DNA of 64,000 bases from NCBI GenBank assembly GCA_004835665.1, contig RBKR01000004.1:62001-126000 (forward strand). The letters are read 5' to 3'. The translations under genes were made by a program, and so were the position numbers. Of this stretch, positions 20,588-32,213 are shown in pieces (within the stretch, counting starts at the first letter, position 1; the number at the start of each line of letters is the position of its first letter). The notes under the pieces are model-generated. The model was not told the origin of the DNA. It searched no databases and saw only the letters and a program-made list of their open reading frames with translations. This stretch comes from Phoma sp. XZ068. Its lineage: Eukaryota > Ascomycota > Dothideomycetes > Pleosporales > Didymellaceae.

Positions 20588-22641
20588 CTTCAAGGCTGAA
20601 GATTGCTTGATGAAGGATGTATGATAGTAGTTTGACGATACTGAAGGTAGACTTAGGGCACTCAGATAATATCATAGAATTTGCAGGCGTGAGAAGCCTC
20701 AGAAGATGTGGTCAATATTTTCTTCGCAGGTTGCAGCACATCAATTTAAATACTTTACAGCATACTGCTAAGGTCCGTTCACACGCTCATCAACCATGTT
20801 ATACGACCATGTAATCATCGACGACGACTGTGGCAACTAGTCAAGCTTCGACACTGCACTCTAGAGACCAGCGTTCTGAGCGTTTGTATCCATGACTTTG
20901 GTGCCAAATGGTGGTGCTAGCCGGATATAGCTGGTTCCGCGTAGATTGTGATTGGCTCAGTCGTATAGCACTTTTGCGCACCCTTTGTCCCCTGGGCTGG
21001 CATTGCATCTACACAGCCTCATGTATCCTGCAGTAATCCGCACGGGCACTTGCCCATCGCACCATCGCATTTGCCCTTACCTTTCCAAGGCTCGGAATCA
21101 ACGTGCGCTTTGTCCATGCATGCTTACCGCAAGAATAGCGCTAACTTAGCGAGCTATACGGAGAAACGTACGCATCCTGATTGGTCGGTTCGTATGACAT
21201 TGGTCGGTGGTCAGACTATTAGCCCTAACATTCGTCCGCGACGTCACTTTCCCGCGAGTGCGTCCAATCACGCGCGAAATGTTCCCTATCTGACCCATGG
21301 CCGTGGTGGTCGATCACCGCCGGAGATAATATACCTCGTCGTCCACTCTATTTCCCAGTTGATTGGCTCCCTCGTATAACACTCAGAAAAATTCATGGTT
21401 GCTGTTAGATCGTGAAATGAATGCCGAAACAGTTCCCTGTCGTCTCTTACCTTGCGGAAGCTCGCGGGCGCTCGCTGTATTGAGTCCCGAGCTCTTCTTT
21501 TTGTCCTTGGACAGAACGAATCATAGCTGTATGCATCCTTCAGCTTGGTTGTACGCTGGCTGGTCTGTTCGTTTCTACAACTTTAAGATGCTTCAAACAT
21601 TATCAGTGGAAGGACGTCAGGGTCTCCACGACCTCACTTGTGCTGGTCTTTTGGTCGCTTGGCGTGTTCGATTGGCCTGATGAGGTGGGCATGATCACTT
21701 GAATGAGATACTATATTGTATCTGTCTTGAACATTGCCTAGATAAAGTCAACCTCTCACGTCTACTATTGGTCTTAATCATCACATCTGGGAATGATATC
21801 TGCTTGGATCATGACATGTTAGACATAATCACGTTGTAGTTCGGTTTGAATTCGCCCCCGGGACCGATATCAGACTGTCTGTCAAAGCCATCGTTGTCAA
21901 CTGTCTTCAATAGCATAAGCATAACAAAGGCAATGAGTTGGATGTGGCATTCTTTACCTGGTATCAACTTAGGCAATTCGACGTAAATTTCTCTTTGGCT
22001 TGATAGAGCCGATCAAAAATTTGGACTTGAAGTTTGCAATAAGGAAGCAAAACATCATCATGAGTGGAGAAGATGTATCCTCAACTATAGCTATCCGTGA
22101 CTTGGTTCATACGCTTTGAAACAGGACTGACTCTCCGTCCAGGCCACGATCGTGGCTGCATCCTTTCCCGTTGTGCCCGCATTTCTTTCGCTCCCTTGCA
22201 TCTTATCATATTTCGCTGCGGTGCTGATAATTTATTGCAGGCGCGCAGTAGGATGTTATCCCTTGCTAGCTATATTGACATGCCCACCTGCAGTCTTTCA
22301 ACTTGCAAGGTTCCGAGGTTCCTCCTGCGTCTTGATGCGTGAATCCGAAGTGCTCCACGATTATTTGTGTCAATTTTTTAGTCTGATCCAAGGTGTTCAG
22401 AATGTGAACAGGTTGTGCTTACACGCTTGCAATCTGCCGGGTGCGACTGGAATAGTGGTGCGCTCTTGGGACCGAGCAGGGCAAACTTCAGCGCTAGTAC
22501 GAGTCGGGCCGACAAGATAGTCAGGGTACACCACAGCCACAATGCCAAGTCATATAACCACGCGTCACATCAGCTCATACTCCGTTGCCCAATCTATTTT
22601 ACACATGTACAGATGCCATTCAAGAACGTGATACCGGAGTT
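20588..22641. other. Two-kb gene-poor region
   Basis: No supported gene. ATTGGCT (a reverse CCAAT box) occurs near 20950 and 21362 in a similar short context (GATTGGCT...TCGTATA). Small open frames have no recognisable domains. The right end should hold the promoter of the Zn2Cys6 regulator. Confidence 0.4.
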
Positions 22642-24602
22642 ATGGGGTGTCCGACACCAGCAGAAGCTTTCAAGAGCGATGCGGACGATGTCGTCAGAGG
22701 AAGAAAGAGACAGCGAAAGAAGGCACCAAAGACTAAGACCGGGTGCATGACATGCAAGTGAGCTATGGCAATATGGCTCATCTCGAGCAAATACTGAAAA
22801 ATTTCAGAGTCCGACGAATTAAATGCGACGAGGGCAAGCCAAACTGCAGAAAGTGCACCTCCACAGGCAGACATTGCGATGGCTACAAAGAAACGAAGAT
22901 TGCGACAACAGATTCTCCGTCTCCAATTCCAGAGCAAAACCAAGCTATGGGAATTCCAGTTAATTCGAAGACCAACAAGCTAACCCTCCTATGGCCGACT
23001 GCTGAAACCTCGGTCGGAACCTCGGATTTTCGATCTGGTAAATCTTGGCCCTACAAAGCATCTATTCTTCGAGAACCTTCATCTCCTCTCAACTATTTTT
23101 CTGGAGATTGCTCAGTTATCACCTCACTCAGCCGCGCATTCGAATATTTCTTACACCATTCATCCTCTGATTTGGAAAGCTCCCCACGTATCCAAGCCTG
23201 GCAGTTATACATTCTCAGTATATCTGTCCGCTCTCCCGCCATTCAACATGCTGTGGCCGCCCTCTCTGAGTTGCATGAGCGGTACTCATTTCCTTCCACT
23301 TATAACTCCAATCGGGAACAAGAGGGTTGGCGCCATTACGCCCTCTCGACGAAAATGGTTTCGGACTTGATTACTACTGCACAAGTCGATCCTAAAAACT
23401 CGGTGGTTATTGAAGAAGACATTCTAATAGCATGTGCTGTTTTCGTTGCAATCGAAATTTTGTTTGGAAACAGCAAAACGGCGATTCGACACTTGAAAAG
23501 TGGAATCTCCGTTGCGCAAAGTTTCCTGGCGAAGCACTACGGTCCTGTTCCGAGCTCTCGGATTCCATGCAAAGATTTGGTGGCAAACACTGCCCAGCTA
23601 GACATGAGTAGTAGCTCGGCACGTCCCCACCTTAATGGATACCTGCCAGACCTCCTTGGCTTTTTTGCTTCCATAGACCTGCACATGCTGTCGTTTTTCC
23701 CCCCGGATCAGTACGTAGCGTCCAAGGAAGCGATGGTCCAGCCTATTTCCACCGTCGAACCGCAATTACACGGGCCCCTGGAAACTCCTCTATCGACCAA
23801 ATTGTTCAACATTGTCGCTCAAGCTCTCTATTGGATACGACACGATGTCTACAACGTAAAATACTCCGCGTTGATACCATCATCGTTATATGAGACTCAA
23901 ATACATCTGATTGCCCGGCTACTTGCGTGGAATCACGAGTTCCACGCCGTAGACGAAGTGCAGAACGCGCCAGAGACGCCGAATTTGCTGCTTACATACC
24001 ACCTTGCGCTTCTTAAGACACATGCTGCACTCTCTACCTCTGAACGTATATACGAGGATAAAGCAAGCATGGATTCGTTTCGTGCGATTATGAGACACAC
24101 GAATGCCATCTTCCGGCGCCGAAAACTAGGACTACACGCAACGCGTCACCTTTCACTGGATACAGGCATCATTGAAGCCGTATATTTCGTCGCCATAAAA
24201 TGTCGGAACAAAACGATTCGTCGAGCTGCGGTTTCACTGCTTCAATGCGCGGGTAGGGAAGGTGCATGGGATGGAATGGCTATGGCTGTTGTTGCTGAGC
24301 ATGTGATTAGCCTCGAAGAAGCTGGAGGACCACCAATGAAGACTGGCTCTTTACCCGAGACCTTAGCTTACAAGAGTGCGACCAAAATGACCTCCGTTGA
24401 ATTACCCACACACATATCACCCGAGCACTGGAGGCATGAACCTCAGATTGAGCCAACACGATGGGATATGGCTGAGAGCCGTTTGGTCAGCGAAATCACT
24501 TTCACGGTTAGCAGAGAGAGAAAAACTGTACAGGTTACATGCAGCTGGTTTTGTAAAGGAGATCAAAGCCTGGAACACAAGGAAAAACTGCTAAACTGGT
24601 AA
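22642..24602 (+). CDS. Zn2Cys6 transcription factor
   Basis: Exons 22642-22757 and 22808-24602 (50-bp intron, GTGAGC donor, TTCAG acceptor) give 636 residues. The splice lies within the zinc cluster: TKTGCMTCK joins VRRIKCDEGKPNCRKCTSTG to give the full six-Cys motif at about residues 34-64, preceded by a basic stretch (RGRKRQRKKAPK). ATG 22642 is the first ATG in that frame. The remainder has the look of the regulatory region of this family (SPAIQHAVAALSELHERY). It is convergent with the CYP53-like P450, only about 100 bp apart, and is a good candidate regulator of it (inference). Confidence 0.88.
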
Positions 24603-24706
24603 ATATTCATGAGAGATCTAGGACTAACGCTACTACACATAATTACTTAATTACTTAATTCACAGCAGTGACCTATCAATGTCTACAACTCCTTGTAAAG
24701 CACTCT

Positions 24707-26252
24707 CTAAAACGCTTTTCGTCTTGTGCAAGTAAGAAGGAGCTCTCCCGGGTTCGAATTGAATCGCTCCAATGTCTCAAGCTCAAAGTCAGGCGACTGT
24801 AGCTCAAAATCAAAGCCCTTGATGAGCGCAGCAATGAGCAACATCTGCTCAAAGTATGCAATGTTTCTGCCAATGCAGGCGCGCGGGCCAGTGCTAAAGG
24901 GCAGATGGACCTTCAGCATGCGCTCCTTCAGCTCCTTGTCCTCGGTCATCCAGCGCTCTGGCATGAATGAATCTGGGTTTTCGAATGTCTCGGCGTCACG
25001 TAGAAGGCTGTATGTTGGAACTGCGACTGTCACGCCTTCTTGAATGAATTGCCCTGCAATAAGGCGGCCACCCTCGGGAACCACGCGAGGCAGCCCCATT
25101 GAGCTAGCGGGTCGCACGCGCATTGCTTCTTCAATGCATGCGCGCAGATACGGGAGCTGGACTAGAGCGTCGTAGTCGGGAATCTCTCGGGTTCCAGTGT
25201 GATCATCAAGCTCTTTCCGGAGACGGGCGAGGACCTTAGGGTTCTTGATCAGGAGGAATAGCGTGTTTGTCAGGGCGGCGGTAGTGGTGTCTGTTCCTGC
25301 ATTCATCATGACGGAGCATTCTGCAAGAAGTTCGCCGAAAGGGATCTCGGTAGACTCGCCCTTATTGTTAATCATGAGTTTGCAAAAGATATCATCTTCT
25401 CCGTCCGCATCGCGCATTCGCTTGACTGTGTTGTGATAGATGATGTTGTCAAAGTCTGCTCCAGACTTCTTGTACGGGTGTCGCGAGAACAATTTTGATG
25501 TGAGTGGGAGCAATGATGCTTCCATTCCGAGGATGGTGTTGATGATCGTCGCATCGTGGAGCGACTTGATGAAGGGCACCTCATACACCTTGCCATCGGA
25601 AGTCTCCGCTTTCACCATGTCGCTTCCCCGCTCTAGGCAGCCCTGAGTTTCCCCGTACAAAAGGCGAGAGAAGACATCAATTGTGAAGTAGTTGAGGTAG
25701 CGGCGCATGTTGATGGGCTCGCCAGTTCCCGCATGGCGGTCGACTTGATTCAGCAGAGTCATAACGGTATCGGCGATGGTTGGCTCCAATGTGGCAATGG
25801 TCTTTTGCGCAAAGACATGCGCAAGCTTCTTCCTCTTCCCTTGATGCTCGGCCTTGACTCTCGCGTCGGCCATGTGTCGGAACTCTCCAGCTCCTCCATC
25901 ATACCATGCGTCTTTCAAGAAGTTGGCTCCGTGGCCGTAGATGTCATTCATGGCCTTCGGGTCAGACACTGAGACATAGTTCGGAGCGATGCGAACATGA
26001 GTGCCCAATTTCTTATGGGCTTCGTGAACCGCAATGTAGTGCTTGTATTGGAGGTTGTTCCAGATTCTCCATAGAGTGCTGACCCCTGCACCACTGGGAG
26101 CCGGGAACTTGCGAAGTCCTTTCGTGTCTCTAAAGTATGCCACAAATGGCCATACAAATACAACAAATGCTCCAGTGACTAAAAGAGCTTTTCAGGTGTT
26201 AGTTGTATATGGTCCAATTTTTCCTTTTCGGGTATGTACCTTGGACCAACAT
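24707..26252 (-). CDS. Cytochrome P450, CYP53-like benzoate 4-hydroxylase
   Basis: Exons 26240-26252 (13 bases) and 24707-26178 (61-bp intron, GTACAT donor, TTTTAG acceptor) give 494 residues. The tiny first exon supplies MLVQ, leading into a membrane anchor (VTGAFVVFVWPFVAYF). Strong family signatures are DTKGLRKFPAP, LGTHVRIAPNYVSVSDPKAM, IYGHGANFLKDAWYDGGAGE and HVFAQKTIATLEP. P450 hallmarks are the I-helix NAGTDTTTA, ExxR (EAMR), PERW and haem loop LPFSTGPRACIGRN. CYP53 enzymes para-hydroxylate benzoate to 4-hydroxybenzoate, the entry to the protocatechuate/beta-ketoadipate route and a detoxification step for plant benzoates. A P450 reductase gene lies next to it on the same strand. Confidence 0.85.
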
Positions 26253-26425
26253 CTTGAATTTGATGATTCACGAAGTGGTGGTATTGCGAGCGGAACAGCA
26301 AAAATGCGAGCGACGAAACAATGTAACTCTGAGTTCTCAGTCTGATATTCCCTTCCAAATCTCTTCTGTACCCGATAAATATACAGCATGCCGCAGCATT
26401 CCCACATGTCGAAGTCACTTTATGG

Positions 26426-26436
26426 CGGAATTTCCG
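26426..26436. promoter_or_regulatory. CGG-N5-CCG palindrome upstream of the CYP53-like gene
   Basis: CGGAATTTCCG, about 175-185 bp upstream of the P450 ATG (26252, minus strand). CGG half-sites in inverted orientation with a fixed spacer are the typical target of Zn2Cys6 homodimers. Related sequences occur upstream of the MFS gene. Confidence 0.5.
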
Positions 26437-26447
26437 AATTGGGAATC

Positions 26448-26472
26448 TCCGACAACCTCCCTACCTGTCGGA
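26448..26472. promoter_or_regulatory. Inverted repeat TCCGACA-N11-TGTCGGA
   Basis: A perfect 7-bp inverted repeat with an 11-base spacer, 12 bp from the CGG-N5-CCG palindrome. The arms contain CCG/CGG half-sites, consistent with a second regulator site in the same promoter. Confidence 0.45.
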
Positions 26473-27091
26473 ATGGCGTCGGATTATCTGGCGGAGGACA
26501 ATTAGCACTATTAGGTCCACGAAAAGGACGTCAGCTGAGTGACATTAGCGATACGCCAGAAATACGACCGCGGATCATCTCAACAATGGGCCTCAACATC
26601 ATATTGTGTTGCCGAAGATTGCCCTGACATCGCCTGGCCACAGTTCAAGCTGTTCCACAAGCGAGGTTCTAGATCTTCATCCTTGCTGTTCACTCACTAC
26701 TCACTTCTTACGCTCTTATGCTTTGCGGGCGGAATCCATAGGATACAATCCCGACCGTCCACCTAACTCCAGCACCCATAAATGGGGTGAGAGGGTCGTT
26801 GATTAACCCCCTGGCTGAACAAAAACGACATCAATCGTAGCTACTGCTTGAACATAGAGATCTCTTCTACTGCCTTTAGTGACACATAGTATAATGATGG
26901 CACCACTATTTATTTTAAGCCACTGTTTTGGATATTTCTTGTACATGTCAGCGGCTTCCTGCTTTCGCCTTCCGTTGAGACTCAAGGGTTTCACGGCATT
27001 GTAGCTTAGTTCGAAGATAATGTATGAGGCTCAATATTAATCAATATCTCTAATTACCGTCTATTCCAACTTCTAAAGTAGTATTCGAGAA
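26473..27091. other. Intergenic, reductase 3' and P450 5' region
   Basis: No gene supported. A short minus-strand open frame (26803-26994) has no recognisable domain. The left part is the distal promoter of the CYP53-like gene. Confidence 0.4.
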
Positions 27092-29235
27092 TTACCAAAC
27101 ATCTTCCTGCCAGCGCCCTGTGGCTTTCATGCTCTGCAAGTAGTTTTGCGCATCAATACCAGGATCTTCTCGCGTGTCTACTGAAATTATCTCCTGGAAG
27201 ACTCTGTAAACATCCTTTGCCATAGCAGATGCATCGCCACAGACGTAAACATGTGCACCGTGCTCGAAAATGAGGTTTCGCAATTGCGTAGCGTGATTCT
27301 TGAGGATGTGTTGCACGTAGGTTTTCTTAGCTCCTGTTCGTGAAAATGCAACGTCCATGCTGAATACTCCTTGCGCAAAGGATTTCTCGTATTCCTAGAG
27401 ATACTGTTAGGTCAAGACGTGTAAGAGGGAGGTTATTAGCGTACCTTCCATTCATCCTTGTAGAGAAAGTCTTCTGTCGGGCTTCTGCAACCATAGAAGA
27501 GCATAGTCCTTCCGACTTTGCTCCCCTGCTTGGACTGGAAACTGCGCTCTCGAACGAAACCTCGAAAAGGTGCGACTCCGGTGCCGGGACCAATCATGAT
27601 GATGGGAGTGGAAGGGAGACTGGGAAGTCGAAATGTCGAGCGACGGATAGAAATAAATGCACTAATTTGGGGTGATTTGTGTCGTTCGCTCTCAATACGA
27701 TGCGTTGGTGCAATAGAAAGCGAGGCGGTAGAAGCCTTGCTGATGAACCTGTTTCCAAGTGCTAACAGGTAGTTCGTGGCAACGCCTTTGAATTCAAAAG
27801 GCCAGTCCTGACCAGTGACGGACTCAACGACGGCAGTGATGGAGATCTTGTTCTTGTCGACTAGCGATGACGAAGAGATGGAGTAGTATCGAGGGCGCCG
27901 AGGCGGGATGTTCTCGAGAAGGAAAGAGAAGGGAATTGGGCAGACACCGAACTTTCCGGGCAGCCTTGACAAGATCTGTGCTAAGTTCAGCCGGTAGCGC
28001 GAAATCTCGTTGTTGTAGGCAGTGACATCGGAGCCCAATCTGACGAGCTCTTGCCGTGCCAAAGTATCTTCGATGAGACTGCTCAAATGCAGAAGAACCT
28101 GACGCTGCGTAGGAGCGTTTATGTCTAGATAGTATCGAGCTGCCGCTTCATATGTTGTTTTCCGTGGAAGAGGCAATTTGATTGTTGGATCATTGCTGCA
28201 GATATTGATAATGGTATTTCCCTTGTCAGAAAGGCCGAGAACGCGAAGAAATCGATCGACCTCCAAATCGGAGTTGATGGGCAGCAGTGCCAGGTGGTCA
28301 CCTGTGTCGTAAGTGACAGAGGTTCCAGAGACATCGAACTCTAGATGAACGCAGTTTCGTGTTTTCGAGCTGAAAAGCTCTTTCGCTTCCGCGATAGGGG
28401 CTGGAAGTGGGTTTCTGGCTGAGAAGGGTCCTTGGATCTTGCCTTTGCGCTGAGCATTGTTCTGCTCCCCGAGAAATACTGTAGAGTCCGGAGGGGAATC
28501 AGATTCTGTGACTTCGAAGTCGGGTGTGAAGCTGTACTCCAGTTCTGGCATGCCAAATTGAGTGGCGACTGTTGATAGGGTTTCGTCCTGCCACTGAATG
28601 AAGTCTTCGTCAAGCGAGCCTTTTCCGTCATCGCCCATACCGACTTGACCAAGTCGAGTAGCTCCCCGAGCTTGTAGAGCAGCATCGGTACGGGTAGCCA
28701 TTTCATTGAACAAGCGATAAGAGCTGTTGCCGAGTCCGAAGATGGCGTAATTCAACTGAAAGGCGGCCTCCGCCGAGGACGAATCAATCTTGAGGAATGT
28801 ATCGAACTCAATAGCATTATCTGTTGGTGCGCCTTCTCCATATGTTGCAAGAAGAAAGATGACGATTCGATCGCTGCCAAGGGTCTTTAGGTCGGTGTAG
28901 TTGAAGTCATCCAGATCAGCAACGACACTCGTCAGGCCAAACTTGGCATTGGCGTTCTTTGCAAACTGTATCGCAAGTCGTTCCGCCGTACCAGTCTGAC
29001 TACCGTAAAAGATGACGCATTTCCTTCCAGTCTGGTCGAGTCGCGTTTTGATGCTCCTTGTCGGAGGAAGGGGTAGCTGCTTGGTGCTTGATGTCTTGTA
29101 TAGTTCGTAGTCGGCATGCGGATCTTTGCTGGCTGGTTTGCGGAATTTACCGATCAGAGTCAATGCGTAGGCAACAATGACACCAAGGACACTTGTTTTG
29201 ATGAAAAGAACGTCCCAAAAGCTGATTATCTCCAT
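27092..29235 (-). CDS. NADPH-cytochrome P450 reductase
   Basis: Exons 27445-29235 and 27092-27394 (50-bp intron, GTACGC donor, CTCTAG acceptor) give 697 residues from ATG 29235. An N-terminal membrane anchor (about 10-30) is followed by an FMN-binding flavodoxin domain (IFYGSQTGTAERLA, ATYGEGAPTDNA, FGLGNSSY). The FAD domain has PRYYSISSSS, and the NADPH domain has GPGTGVAPFRGFVRER, FYGCRSPTEDFLYKDEW and YVCGDASAMAKDV. The aromatic C terminus (EDVW) stacks on the flavin. The enzyme feeds electrons from NADPH to ER P450s. A reductase beside a CYP53-like P450 suggests a dedicated partner; whether the genome has another housekeeping copy cannot be seen here. Confidence 0.93.
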
Positions 29236-29627
29236 CGTGAGATGACACAAAGATGCTGTAGTAGCGGTAGATTTTGCCTGGTGCGGAGACAGGAGAGGTC
29301 AAATCTACTGCTTTATGGGCTCTACAATCCATAATAAAATGCCCTTTTGTAAATATAAACCATTTGGTATTCACAGTGTTTTGCGGAACGGCTGCAGGGA
29401 GGCTAGCCGTATTGGGCAATTCCGCGAGCCCGCCTCGCTACCCCGGAAAAGTTGCGCGGGGGCCAGTCAGATCTAGAAGCTTTACTTCCCAGAGCCTGTC
29501 GGCGCTGCCAAACTTGGAAGCCCCGTTCCAAACCAGCCCTCGGGGTTTCCAGACCTCCCACCTGTGTCGGAGCTGCCTTCTGTGCCAACGACGTTGAGAT
29601 CCTGTCGGATTTGATGACTTCGCCCCC
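29236..29627. promoter_or_regulatory. Divergent promoter, P450 reductase / Ctf1-FarA-like regulator
   Basis: The 392-bp space between divergent starts. It contains inverted half-sites GCGGAA (29383-29388) and TTCCGC (29420-29425), similar to the arms of the palindrome at the CYP53-like promoter. It also contains CCTCGG (29538-29543), the core motif known for the FarA/FarB/Ctf1 regulators that the downstream gene resembles, so autoregulation is possible. Confidence 0.4.
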
Positions 29628-31756
29628 ATGCTGAAGTTTGTCCCTAGCAACGGCCTACCGCAGAAACGTGCGGGGTTCCAGCGCGCTTGCGAAAGTTGCC
29701 GCAAACGCAAGGTAAGGGCACCCCATGACACGCATCGATTTACTGACTACCGCCTAGAAACGTTGCGAGCATGCCAGTGACTCAAGTAGCCCAGCCGCGG
29801 CGTCACGGCTTGATCAGATGAGCTCGAACGTCAGGCAAGCGCAGCACTCAGTGCCGCCTGAGGTCGTCTACAGCTGCGACGACATGTCCGCCACAGGAGC
29901 ACGCCCTGGGCTGATCAGCCTCGGACAACATCAAGCCATACTCGATGGTGGTGAGTCGTCCATCATGTTGGCGTCGCCTGCCACTGTCGGCACCAGCATC
30001 GCCAGCAGCGGCGCAGACCATCGAAGCGTCGCTGCCAGTCATCTATTAGGTGCCCGTCCGTCGAGCGAATCTGAAGACGAGTCTCGATTCATTGGCCATC
30101 TAAATCCCGAAGGCGCCTTTCTTGCTGCAACAAGCCCAGCACACACGACAGGCTCGGGTGAAGTAGAAGAAGTTGGCGTTTGGTTGTCGGACAAAGGCCG
30201 TTGGAGCCAGCGCAAACGCCATTCGACCCTCCCTATGAAAAAGCCCAACTCAGATGCCATCTTCTGTCCAAACCCAATTGTCTCAAGTACCCTGCTACCT
30301 CATCTCGAAGAGTCTTGTCTCTCTTTGCTTCCTGTCCCGTCTGATCTGGACGCGCTCAGCTCTATCTACTTCGATCAAATCCACCCTATCTTCCCCGTTG
30401 TTGATCGTAAGAACTTCGATCTATTACCTCCTCACCACGCCTCTAAGATTGCTCTTAGTCAGGTCATATGCTTAATCGCAAGTTCGAGCGCTGCAGCAAA
30501 ACCCTTCCTCGGCCTCAAAACCAACGGCGTGCGCGTAGCGCTAGAGCGAGCGGAGTTTGCTCATCAGCTATCTCTCGCCGCGCGAACATCGCTCAATCTG
30601 GGCTTGGTAAAAGACAAGTTTGCTTTGTGTCAGATATGTGCACTGCTCTCCATGTCCATGCAGTTGGCCGATGATCGTCATCTCTCCGCTGAACTGTGTG
30701 CTCGTGCAGTTGTGTACGCTCAGACGCTCGGCCTACACCTCTCAACTCACGCCGATCGGACAAATGCAGAGTCCTTTTCCAGGGTTTTCTGCTCCATCTG
30801 GGCCTTGGACAGACTCAACGCTGCCTTTCATGGACGACCCACTATCATGCATTCACGCGACTTTGACCGTGACTTGGAAGCCAGCATCAGTGCACAAGAC
30901 GGTTGCTTCCAGCTGTTTCTACGCACCACTCTTCTCCTTGACAAGGTTATCGATCTCTATCGTCCAAAAATGGACAACTCAGAAGCGGACTGGGGTCCTG
31001 AATTTCCTGACTTTGAAAGTATTGTCGATGAGGCTGGTGCGCTACGTGTAAAGCATAACCTGCTAGGTAAGATCAGTAATCCATCTATAGTCGTACACAA
31101 ACTAACACTCTTCATCAAAAGCAACCGTCGAGACCTTTTATCATGCCGTCGCCGTTCTTTCCTGTCGGTCACAGTTGCTTGATCAACGCCGTTCTCCTTC
31201 GTACGTTCGACAGAGCTTGTCCGCTTCGAGAGTCATTTCCATGGTTGCCGAAGACTTCCCTGGTCAACTCTCACCCCTACCAATTGTTCCCTACGCAGTA
31301 TCTCTAGCTCTTCGTTTCTTCTATCGCGAGTTTCGCTTCACGAAGGTGCCTCTTTTCCGGGCCAGAGCTCAAAAACAACTGATCACTGGCTGTGGAATCT
31401 TGCGGACGCTTGGAGAAGCTTACACTGTTGCAGCCGGCATTGCCAGCCTTGTGGAGCAAACGTTGAACGAGACGGACAAGGTATACTCTTCCCTAGTTCA
31501 GTCGCATGAGCCGGAACGAGCAAGGACGAGCAACGAACCAGAGACACCGGCATCAACGGGCTTGTCTCACGCCGAAATAAACACCACTGCACAACCGACA
31601 ACTATAGACTGGTCGCTGTGGGACAACATGCCTGAGTTTGACATTTTTCAACATTTCGACCCCAACTTCAATCTCGATGCTGTTGATGCGGTACTTACAG
31701 ATGACACCCAGTCAGCATTTCCCATCAATAGCAATGGCTTCTCTGTCGGAATGTGA
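29628..31756 (+). CDS. Zn2Cys6-type transcription factor, Ctf1/FarA-like
   Basis: Exons 29628-29711, 29758-31066 and 31122-31756 (introns 46 and 55 bp; donors GTAAGG and GTAAGA) give 675 residues. The first splice joins RACESCRKRK to KRCEH, giving only the first half of a binuclear cluster (C-x2-C-x6-C). No second C-x2-C-x6-C half follows in the next 60 residues. The block RFIGHLNPEGAFLAATSP then VGVWLSD is typical of the cutinase/fatty-acid regulators Ctf1, FarA and FarB. The fungal transcription factor domain follows (LSSIYFDQIHPIFPVVDR; FCSIWALDRLNAAFHGRP). It may respond to fatty acids or aromatic compounds; assignment to this neighbourhood is inference. Confidence 0.83.
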
Positions 31757-32213
31757 CCAAAAGACCTGGCCTCGCGTTTGCAGCCACTGTGGGCGTAGAT
31801 AGGAAATTCTCTTATCCCACTAAGCGATTCTTATCATATCATTCTTTACGTCGCAAGTCTAATGACACATACCATGAAGGCAGTGGGACATAAATTGAAG
31901 CATTAAAGCAATACGGTGTTAAGGCGTCAGTTAAATATTGATGTACGAAAGCACCAGAAGCTCTCTGTGGAGTGTTTGGGAAACAGAGTATTCAAGCTCC
32001 GATAGTCACAGCAGGTCATGATAGGGCTCTGGTTGTCAACTGCAAAATCACATTCTTGTCAAAAATTCCTTCATATTTGAAAAGGAATAGCATTGATATA
32101 ATGAGTTATACCTCTAAAACAAATCTGCCAACAACGATCACTGACCTGCATTGACGAAACCAGTACACATAACGATAGAACCTGTCGCACTTGTCCCTAG
32201 CCTACCCAAACCT
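31757..32213. other. Convergent intergenic region
   Basis: Nothing was recognised between the 3' ends of the regulator and the MFS transporter. The short open frame at 31972-32154 is not supported. Confidence 0.4.

Noticed and set aside
24740..24770. GGGTTCGAATTGAATCG resembling a tRNA T-arm
   Set aside because: It lies inside the CYP53-like coding sequence and no acceptor stem or other arms can be formed around it.
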